In this document: one piece after another, positions 33,141 through 41,601 of the stretch
Position numbering within the stretch: position 1 is the stretch's first letter
Layout of the letters: the number at the start of each line of letters is the position of its first letter
Assembly: GCA_028456385.1 (NCBI GenBank)
Contig: JALNQF010000132.1
Location: forward strand, 57,108-121,107
DNA: 64,000 nucleotides
DNA from: Ophiosphaerella korrae
Lineage: Eukaryota; Ascomycota; Dothideomycetes; Pleosporales; Phaeosphaeriaceae
Direction of reading: 5' to 3'
The notes under the pieces: generated by a model
Told to the model about the DNA's origin: nothing
The model's input: the letters and a program-made list of their open reading frames with translations, nothing else
The model's database searches: none
Program-made: the position numbers and the translations under genes

Positions 33141-34987
33141 GGTGTTGTCGGTGGTGGTGGTGGTGATGGGGATGGTGTTGTTGTCAAGAAGGAGGACAAC
33201 GCGAAAAGTTGAGCTGCGCTGGCAGGCGCCGAGACGCTAACTAGTACACGAACCTAGGGTACGTGCGCAATCGAAGTGAAGGCAACACAAGGCTCAGATT
33301 CTTTGTTTCACCGCGGATCAACTAGATATTGTCGAGCCGCCTGGGGGACCAGAAATGGAGCAATTTTCTAGTGACCTAGGCAAGTTTTCGGTCAGGAGAC
33401 TATTCACCACAGCTCTTGAGGATTGAAGGTAAAAATAGGACTAAGTTAGGAACCCTTTTGACACTTTACATATTATGACAAAATATATCTTCACCGTTGA
33501 TGGGGAAAAGCCTTTTGAGGAAGGGAACGACTTAGGTTGTCAGAAAACGCTTCTCTTGTTCTATTTTTTTTTTTTTTTTGTCAACCAGGTGGAGTGAAAG
33601 AATGGAAACAAATTGGCTTGGGGTACAGCAGCCAACCTTCAAGTAGATTGGATCGATCTCTGTTCTAAAAAGCCATGAATACAGCTGATGTAATTTAGTA
33701 GATACTACACGACGCGCTGAAGACCCCCCTCATTTATTATATATATCTCATATTAGGGTTGGGTAGGTCCATCTTGCCATTTTTTCGGCTGACGGTTAAC
33801 GGAGTACCAGCCACCCTCTACCAAACTACCACTTTTTACATACTGCGGTACGATATCATGCTAAGTACTACAGTAGAACGGTCTGTAGAAGTTCTATGGG
33901 CGAAGACGTGCCATATTACAGCATAAGGCTTCCGACTGCAATAGTTTGCATCGATCATCTGCGCATCTCATCAATCGTCGTTAAAAACACCAGCAAGTTT
34001 ACCCGTAAGGAGGTCCCTAGGCCAATTATTATTAGATACTTTGACAGGAATATGGCCTTCAGATTCAATGGAGTAAAATAAAAGTGTCTTCCTACTAACG
34101 ACGCGGTTATTTCTTGCATCAAACCACCTCATGTTGGTAAGAATGGGAGAGCCGTGGCTACCAAATATGGCTCGACGTACGCGTATGCCGCCGTGGAACC
34201 TGAGCTCCTACGTAGGATCATAGACTGTTGTAACACAGTAGCTATCCAGGCTACTGGTGTGGATAAGCTTTGCCAGTACCAAAGAGGAATGGTGGGTCAA
34301 CACTATACCAAGGTAATCTCATATGTTGACGATGTTGAGAAATCTGTTGCTCTTACTCGCATCTTCAATGCTGAAAAGCTCAGTGTTGTTTGCAGCCTCT
34401 TTGTGGGCATGAAATTGAAGTGCTCTCTACCTGAAGCTACTAAGCTTGATGGTTTTGGGGTTCACGGCTGAAACGAAGAAAGTCTTTCTCAGCGCGATGC
34501 TTCCGGCTGCACCAGTCTGCATCGATCACCAGCATACCCCCTCACAATCCTCATTTTCAACACGATGTTTCTGGCTGCCTTGATTTTCAACGATTGAAGT
34601 TTGAGCTGAGCACCACCTTCCACATAGTAATACACTAGTACATTAACTCAAGTCGTTCACCAGTGCGTGTCCTTTCTCCAGCAGTTTCTTAACCCGATGA
34701 TTCTGGCTGCATTAATTGTATCATCTATCCACATCCCTCTACCAAATTACCAAGTACCAAATATCTCTAGTCAGAATACGTCTTCGCAACACTGCAACCA
34801 CAGAGCTAGTCAACGCTTCCATCCCCATCTATGTGAACTAAAAGCAGTATCCAGTCTTACATGTAACTACTATATCATCCAGACTCCCTCTACCGACCCT
34901 AATCTCCCACAAACATATACCTACGCCTGCACCATCTGCCCACCCCTTCCCATTATCACTGCGGCGCAAGCAACTACACCCCCTTCA
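33141..34987. other. Intergenic interval with diverged repeat copies
   Basis: About 1.85 kb upstream of the 712-aa gene. It has a 16-17-nt T run near 33565-33580, AT-rich spacers, and several diverged copies, in the opposite orientation, of the minisatellite core: near 33922-33960, 34497-34540, 34563-34595 and 34690-34720. A 105-codon frame at 34154-34471 with non-random-looking text has no known domain and no close context; a gene relic is possible. Confidence 0.45.
33922..33965 (+). repeat. Inverted, diverged copy of the 30.6-30.9 kb minisatellite unit
   Basis: This segment (ccgactgcaatagtttgcat, then cgatcatctgcgcatctc) matches the reverse complement of a minisatellite unit (ctggctgcattcaattgcat, then ccttcatctgcgcgttctc). 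It includes an identical 9-mer catctgcgc. Further weaker copies: 34497-34540, 34563-34595, and 34690-34720 (ctggctgcattaattgtatc). Confidence 0.6.
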
Positions 34988-37332
34988 TTAGTAAACAAAT
35001 GTCCCGGCAAACAAAACAATAACATAAACCACCGTCAGCCCCCACATGATCTCCCTAATCAACGGCAACACGCCCCAAACCTGCTTAATCTCCTGATGCT
35101 TAGGCTGCCCAGCCCCAGTCTTTGGATCAAAGTTCATCATATCATCGCGATCCGGCACCGTGGGCGGGAAAAACACATACCAAATGGGAACCATGAAGCT
35201 AATCGCCAGGAACAGCCACCACATGGGCGGCAACATCGAGTTGACAAGCAGGTGGCGCAACGCATTCCTGACGTCGTTGCTCTCGTGCCCGATTTTCCAC
35301 GCGCGCCACCAGTCGAGGCCAGCCGCGCCGAGACAGTACGGCACGAAGAGAGCAAAGAACCACACGCGGCAGTGGATGCCCATGAGTTTCATGCGCGTCC
35401 ATAGGCCGGCGCGGGACTCGGCGCAGCGCTCCTTTAGGCGGTCGCGGATGGCCCCCGAGGCGACGAAGGCGATGGGCTTGCCGCCGAGCCAGGTGGGCAG
35501 GATGTAGCAGCGGAGAATGGTGACGGCGAGATAGGGCGTCATGAATTGCCAGGCCATGGCGCTGCGTTGGCCTTGGATGTAGCCGGAGGGGAGCGTGAGG
35601 ACGATTTCGTTGATGCGGAGGGATACAACCCAGATGGCGCAGAGGCGGATTTGCCAGCGGAGTTGGTCGTCGGTTACAAAGACTAGCAGGTCGCGGCCCC
35701 AGAAGAGGAGGGCGGGGATGATAAAGTATGCTATAAAGACCGGGATGGCCATCATTGTGTTGAACGCGAAGGTAAAGATGCACCAGCGTTGGGGGAAAGT
35801 CATGTGTTTTGTCTTTAGATTGTGGTCAGTAGAATCTTGGAATATGAAAGGGGATCACAAACATGTTTTCCAGGGAGACCCCAGTTTAACTCTTGTGCAG
35901 TTTCAAGAGTTCCAATTGCCCAACGGGTTCTTTGCTTGAGATCTGAGATGAATTAGCATAACTGGGATGACATAAAATGCTCGCGACATACGATTAATAA
36001 TACTCTCCGGTATCATACCGACCTGCATGAACTCGTGAAGATATGCAGTCTTATATCCTGCACCATTCATCATAAATGACAAGAGCTGATCCTCAGCCAT
36101 TGAAGGCGTCGGCCATCCTCCCAATTCATCGATAATGAATCGTTTGAAGACAACACCACTACCTGTGCACCACGCAGCTCCCATATGATCCTTACGAGGT
36201 TCCAAATAGTGAATGAATTCACAGATTGACTGGCAGAGAGGGTCGTCCGCAGGGACGTTCCAGAATGTTTGGGGCGGAGAGACAAGCGCAAGTTCCGGGT
36301 CACGTAACAAATGTGGAAGAATAGCTCGTAGCCATTCTGGATGAGGGATCATGTCAGCATCCAGCGTAGCCAGGTATTCTGCCGGACCACCAGGAAGATT
36401 GACGGCGTAATCAATGCCCGATTGCAAGTTTCCTGCCTTGTAATGGTGAGGCACACCTTCAATCTTGGTACGTGCCTGGTACACTAGATTTGGGTATTCC
36501 GCAATCAGAGGCTGAAGAGCTTCAGCCAGATGAGGATCGGCGTCGTCATCGCATATGATGATGCGGTACCGGTCCCTAGGGAAGTCTATGTTACAGGCAC
36601 TTCTGACCGTATTGATAATCATAGGGACCACCTCTCCACAGGTGGTGAAGAGAACATCAACTGTCGGTACTGCTTCCCCTCGAAGACGAAGTTTTGGCCG
36701 CTTGCGGTTGCCGAGCGATAGCAAGAGAACAGCCATCCAGGCTATATAAGGCACTACCCATATGTTAGCCTCGATCAAAACGAATCTTGATACCCGTTTT
36801 ACATACGAGCGATAATACCCTCCATACAGATGAAGATCCATGATGCTTCGTTCAGCCCTCCATAGATAAGGCGAAACTGATAATTGACCCAGACTCGGTA
36901 GCTATAATACGCAGCGTAGGTGATGAAGACCCAGACAATGACAAATGGATGTAGAAACATCAACTTCCGTTGCCATGGTTTGACCAGATCGACGTCATCA
37001 TATTCAGATAGTTGCTCAATGATATACTCGCTGGGATCATAACGATCGCTAAACGCATACTTGCCATGATGTTTTTTCTTGAAAGGAGCGGCCGTGCCTT
37101 GCTCACCGACAGGAGCAATCTCGTCGCCGGAAGAGCTAGCACTTGATTCGACGAAGCGAAGCGGCTGCTGACGAATATCCGAAGTCGAGCTATTGTTCGA
37201 GCTGTGGGCTTGATTGGTGTTCGACTGAGTCGGCTCGACGCCATCAGGACTGATGTCCGATGTGTGTTTTGGGGGTTGCACGGCACTTGGACCCTCCCCA
37301 TTGTCGGGAAAGTCAATCGGATGGCCTGTCAT
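34988..37332 (-). CDS. Family 2 glycosyltransferase, processive polysaccharide synthase type
   Basis: Four exons: 37332-36807, 36753-35992, 35942-35863, 35812-34988. Total 2,193 nt, 730 residues, in frame. Introns of 53, 49 and 50 bp have GT..AG borders. The catalytic set is complete: ICDDDAD (about 245), TLDAD (about 307), AEDQ (about 396) and, supplied by the small third exon, KQRTRW (Q433-W437), the QxxRW motif that marks processive synthases. A disordered acidic N-terminus of about 110 residues is followed by membrane segments near 130-150 and 175-195, then the cytosolic catalytic domain and at least four to five C-terminal membrane helices. It probably extrudes a cell-wall or surface polysaccharide through the plasma membrane. 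Fungal GT2 proteins of this general plan are reported to be needed for hyphal growth on surfaces in cereal pathogens. Product unknown; a chitin synthase is unlikely given length and motif context. Confidence 0.92.
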
Positions 37333-39070
37333 GCTTGAATTGTGTAATCACTGTTTCAAAAGGTTGAGCTGAGAGAAGTGCCCTTTAGGCTTTTCAATCT
37401 GCGTACTCCGAGTATATATTCACCAACCATCCTAGTACCAGCCCAGATACCGGTCTCCGATCAATATGCATGTTTTCAATAGTCTGTACTTGTCGGATGC
37501 CCTAGATAATGCACAAGAATCACATATCGGCCCACAACAGACGACGTGAGGTTCATTGTACAGTGGCGGGCAGTTCCCGTCTTGGCTGTGGGCTGAGATT
37601 TCAGTAGGTAATGTAAAAATTTGGTACTCTCCGACACACAAACCCGAAAGCTTATGCAAGAGAGTACTACAGGAGGCTCGGTAGCTGAACTACATCGGGT
37701 CGAAGCCACGTCCTCGGCCTGACGTAACCAGTTCGGCCCCACGTCCGGCTCAGACTTTGATAGAAAATTTCTGCGATCTACAGCTCACAATTGAACTCGA
37801 TGTGGAAATACCTAAGTTGGATGGATTTGCAAAGGGGACAGTTCTATTGGCAAGCCGATCAATCATCGAGCTAAAGTTTCGCATCGAATGCAGCCGGGGG
37901 AATGACATTCCCCTTTGTTGGGTGTCGAGAAGCACTGCTGAGGATCTCAGGTATCATTGGAGACCCGCCCTGCATATGACAGAGCACGACATAACTGTTG
38001 CTAGTTAGTCATGGGCACTTCGACTACGCTGAAACGTTGTGTATTCTCTGAACAACGTGGGTCATCTCCGCTCCCAGCCCAACATGTATGATATGCCAAA
38101 ATAGTAGTGATTGTGGCTGTTTAATTGTTTCCTGCGATGCGGGCAACCACGATTGTTGTGGCGTCTTTGTTATCTTGACGGTGTAGGCAATACAGCACCG
38201 CAGACTTACCTGCATCAGTGCAGAACACTGCATTTGCTGAACGCGTTCATTTCCCGGAACAGGCGAGGAGACGATCTCCCTTTGACATTTTCGTGTCGAT
38301 CGGTAAGCTAATTAGTAGCGAAAGAGATGCGATTGGATGGTATTGGAAACTTTACCCTCACAGCTCAGATAAGAAGTAGCTAACCCCTGCCAACTAAACA
38401 ATCGGATCAGATGGTGACACATACTCCATGGCCCTGACACGGCGTTTTGCAGCGTGCATTGTCCATGCCGAGCCGACGGTTTGCAACTGACAACGCAGCA
38501 AGGCGCGTCGTAAGCGAGTCCTTCGTGTCTCCAGCAAATGGTTCAGCTATGTGGCAGTACATGGGGAGATTTGGAGGGGCGAGTGGACCGATATGACCAA
38601 GGGTTGTTTTTGTTACTGAGATTATGGTTATGCAGCTGTGGAAGGGTGCACATAGATACCAGATGCTCCAGAATGTGCGGGTCGCCTATGCACCTATCCA
38701 GGGAGGCTAGACCTGCATTGAAGCACGTGATTTGATAGATTCAGAGCCCGAGGATCCACGAGCAGATAAAATGGTTGAGGGTGACCAAGGTCCACATGTG
38801 ACAAAGGAAATGAAGAGACAAATATAGATGCAATGACGGTAAGTTAATGAGGTTTACTGTGCATTGAAGTTTGGATAGACAAGACGCTATAGCTAGCTCC
38901 CGGACCGGGGTTAGGTTCAAAGCAGGGCGGGGCAGATCACGGGCAACCATGATTGCCTACATCCCGACCTCAATCTACATCTAATCTTTTTCCTCGCCAC
39001 ACCGAATCGAAACGCAAACTTTACTCTCGTCACACAACAAGCACCTGCCTCTAGCCGCGCGCACAACACA
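37333..39070. promoter_or_regulatory. Divergent intergenic region, GT2 / dib1
   Basis: 1.7 kb between two divergent start codons. Only short frames without domains are present. The last 150 bp before dib1 are C/A-rich, as in many fungal leaders. Both promoters must lie here. Confidence 0.5.
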
Positions 39071-39502
39071 ATGGGCTCCGTCGTCCTCCCCCATCTCCGC
39101 ACAGGCTGGCACGTCGACCAGGCCATCCTCTCGGAAGAAGATCGCCTCGTCGTGATCCGCTTCGGCCGTGATTCAGACCCAAACTGCATGTCACAAGACG
39201 AGATCCTGTACAAAATCGCAGACCGCGTCAAAAATTTCGCCACCATCTACCTCTGCGACCTCGACGAGGTGCCAGACTTCAAAGCTATGTATGAACTATA
39301 CGACCCCATGACGATTATGTTTTTCTTCAGGAACAAACATATGATGTGCGACTTCGGGACGGGTAACAACAACAAGCTGAACTGGGTGCTGGAGGATAAG
39401 GGCGAGTTGGTCGATATTCTGGAGACGGTGTATCGGGGTGCGAAGAAGGGCAGGGGTCTGGTGGTCAGTCCGAAGGACTACTCGACAAGGTACCGGTATT
39501 GA
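39071..39502 (+). CDS. dib1: Dib1/Dim1, U5 snRNP 15-kDa thioredoxin-like protein
   Basis: A 143-residue intronless frame covering the whole conserved protein (human TXNL4A and yeast Dib1 are 142-143). The sequence opens LPHLRTGWHVDQAI and contains VVIRFGRDSDPNC, TIYLCDLDEVPDF and YDPMTIMFFFRNKHMM, near-invariant blocks of the family. It has a thioredoxin fold without a redox CxxC pair. It is a component of the U4/U6.U5 tri-snRNP positioned near the 5' splice site and must leave before spliceosome activation. It converges with GPI15, whose stop is 318 bp away. Highly conserved from fungi to human, so the call is secure. Confidence 0.98.
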   Translation: MGSVVLPHLRTGWHVDQAILSEEDRLVVIRFGRDSDPNCMSQDEILYKIADRVKNFATIYLCDLDEVPDFKAMYELYDPMTIMFFFRNKHMMCDFGTGNNNKLNWVLEDKGELVDILETVYRGAKKGRGLVVSPKDYSTRYRY

Positions 39503-39819
39503 GGGAGCAAAGGATTGCTATGTGTGTATATTACGACGGAAGGCTGCTGGTGGAGGCGGTGGTACATTGCTGTCGTTGAGAGAGTTGAGCTGGCATGGAG
39601 TAAGGGCATGATGGATGATGGCGTTTGGTGATATTAAGGTACGGCTACAATGATGGGCTAATGCTGCGGTGCCATGTGCTCACAAAGTCGTGCAGAGGTG
39701 CAAAAGTAGGCATGACTGAGGGAAGTCAGCCGAACACCGCTATCACCACGAGGTGGAGGTGTATCAAGTTGCTGTGTAAGATCGATACCATTTCATTTTG
39801 TTGTCCTTTCCATGTACTA

Positions 39820-40542
39820 CTACATGTCTCCAGTCATTCGCATATCATTTTTCTCATCTTTGCCTGCCCACAAACACTTTCTCGTGCCCCTCCACACCTC
39901 CTCCAGCATGACTCGTTTGGGTAACAGACTTGGAAACACAACTACCACATCCTTCTCGCCTTCAACCACAACCGCGAGGTAAAACCTGACCTCGAACCCT
40001 TTGAATGCCTCGTGAATGAGTATATCCTGTATGCTTGTAGTAGGTATAAAGCGAGTCGTAGGCGTCTGTAAAAATGTAGATGATGTAGATGACGTTTGGA
40101 TCCCAAGTCCTCTGAGCAGGGTAATCGATTCCTCTGTTTGCATATGAGTACTGGCTTTGAGGGAATGAATGCCGGAAAAGGGAGAAATACCAGTATAGTT
40201 GCGACGAAGCACCAGAAACAATACCGTGAGGGCGCTAGGTAGTACGTATTTCCATTGGCAAGCTTCGGTGAAGAGCAGGCGATGTGCCCAATGACGTCCC
40301 AACAAAAAGTCCAGGTAGTACTGCGTTCTCCTCCCAGCACTATATTTTGCCCATAGCACGAATATAGTCAACAGTCCTACGACCAGCCTAATCAAGACAC
40401 CAACATAGGATGCGACTTTGGCAGGGATTGTTGCAGGTACAGCACATGTCGTGATTGTGTATGAGACGGTGAAGGGTGTTGGTTGTAGGATTTGCAGAGT
40501 TTGCACAGGCGGAGCAGTCAGCCTTTGCAGTAAGACTCGCAT
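39820..40542 (-). CDS. GPI15: PIG-H / GPI15, GPI-GlcNAc transferase subunit
   Basis: 240 residues from ATG 40542 (MRVLLQRL); the frame is open two codons further only through a GTG. Two adjacent membrane segments occur at about residues 45-67 (YVGVLIRLVVGLLTIFVLW) and 95-112 (WKYVLPSALTVLFLVL). The PIG-H signature then follows: GLGIQTSS, a short loop, FIPTTSIQDILIHEAFKGF, VRFYLAVVVEG and VVVFPSLLPKRVMLEEVW. The protein is part of the ER complex that adds GlcNAc to phosphatidylinositol, the first step of GPI-anchor synthesis needed for cell-wall proteins. It shares a 195-bp promoter interval with the Hub1-type gene, which is divergent. Confidence 0.9.
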   Translation of the reverse strand: MRVLLQRLTAPPVQTLQILQPTPFTVSYTITTCAVPATIPAKVASYVGVLIRLVVGLLTIFVLWAKYSAGRRTQYYLDFLLGRHWAHRLLFTEACQWKYVLPSALTVLFLVLRRNYTGISPFSGIHSLKASTHMQTEESITLLRGLGIQTSSTSSTFLQTPTTRFIPTTSIQDILIHEAFKGFEVRFYLAVVVEGEKDVVVVFPSLLPKRVMLEEVWRGTRKCLWAGKDEKNDMRMTGDM

Positions 40543-40737
40543 TATCACCGAATAATCATTGTCGCATCGTTATGGTGGGTAAAGACATGCGATGATGAAT
40601 CAACCAAGTCTAAGCTCAGGCAACTCTAGCGGGCAAGCCTCGGTGGTTTACATCATTCTCCCGCAAACAAACCACGACATATCGCACCACTCACCCACGC
40701 ACGTCTACCGGCATTCCAGTCCAGTCGTGCTTCAAAC

Positions 40738-41472
40738 ATGCCATCGCCGTCACCACCTCGCAATGATGATGACGCCAAACCAGCAGAAACAAAGCCCGAA
40801 ACCAACCCAGAAGCCTCGCGAGCCCGCTCAAGATCTCGCTCACCGCGCCGCAGCCCGCCACCGCGCAAGCCCAAGAACTTCTCCGGCCTCAAATGGAAAA
40901 ATGACAGGAAAGACAGCGGCGACCGCGACGATAGGCGAAGAGACGACCGAGGCGGTGGGTACGAGCGGCGCGAGCGACGAGACTACGATCGCGGCAACAG
41001 GCGCTACGACGACGGAGACGACAGAAGGAGAGACGACAGGTACTCCGACAGGCGGGGAGACGATCAACGACGCGATGACCGTCGCGACGACAGACGGCGT
41101 GACGACAGGCGACATGACGGCCGCCACCCAGAGCGCCGCCGCCGCTCACGGTCCCGCGAACGCAGGCCGCGCGGCCCAAATTCCAAGGACAAGAAACCTG
41201 CCGCTGCGGCAGCACCTGTCGCCTCGACCGGAGAGGCTATGATCATTGTGACGGTAAATGATCGCCTTGGCACCAAGACGCAAGTGCCCTGCCTCCCCTC
41301 TGATCCTGTCAAGGTGTTGAAGGCCATGGTCGCGGCTAAGATTGGGCGCCCGGTGCATGAGATTATGTTGAAGAGGCAGGGAGAGCGGCCATTTCATGAT
41401 CAGTTGAGTTTGGCGGATTACAGTATAAGTAATGGGGTACAGATTGATTTGGAGTTGAACACGGGTGACTGA
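40738..41472 (+). CDS. HUB1: Hub1/UBL5 ubiquitin-like modifier with N-terminal RS/RD-rich extension
   Basis: Intronless, 244 residues. The last 77 residues, starting at an internal Met168 (MIIVTVNDRLGTKTQVPCL), match the complete 73-residue Hub1/UBL5 fold, including the strongly conserved VNDRLG. The end is LELNTGD instead of the canonical double tyrosine. Residues 1-160 are a disordered extension: SRARSRSRSPRRSPPPRKPK, then many RDDRR/DDRRRDD repeats, then RRRRSRSRERRPRG, typical of splicing factors. Hub1 binds HIND motifs in Snu66 (or Prp38) non-covalently and tunes 5' splice-site choice. Here an RS/RD-like tail is part of the same polypeptide, which would place the modifier in the spliceosome directly. 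Translation from Met168 could give a standard free Hub1. GC-rich codon use in the repeat part. Convergent with DEG1, 129 bp between stops. Confidence 0.88.
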   Translation: MPSPSPPRNDDDAKPAETKPETNPEASRARSRSRSPRRSPPPRKPKNFSGLKWKNDRKDSGDRDDRRRDDRGGGYERRERRDYDRGNRRYDDGDDRRRDDRYSDRRGDDQRRDDRRDDRRRDDRRHDGRHPERRRRSRSRERRPRGPNSKDKKPAAAAAPVASTGEAMIIVTVNDRLGTKTQVPCLPSDPVKVLKAMVAAKIGRPVHEIMLKRQGERPFHDQLSLADYSISNGVQIDLELNTGD

Positions 41473-41601
41473 AAGCTGTGCGTTGAGATGGAAAACGCAA
41501 AGGCGTGGACGCGCGCAAGTAAAACTGAAACTGCATAATCACTGTATGTTTGTGATTATCTTGCCCATGTACCCGGGTATCTAATGCAAATCGTCCAACT
41601 C

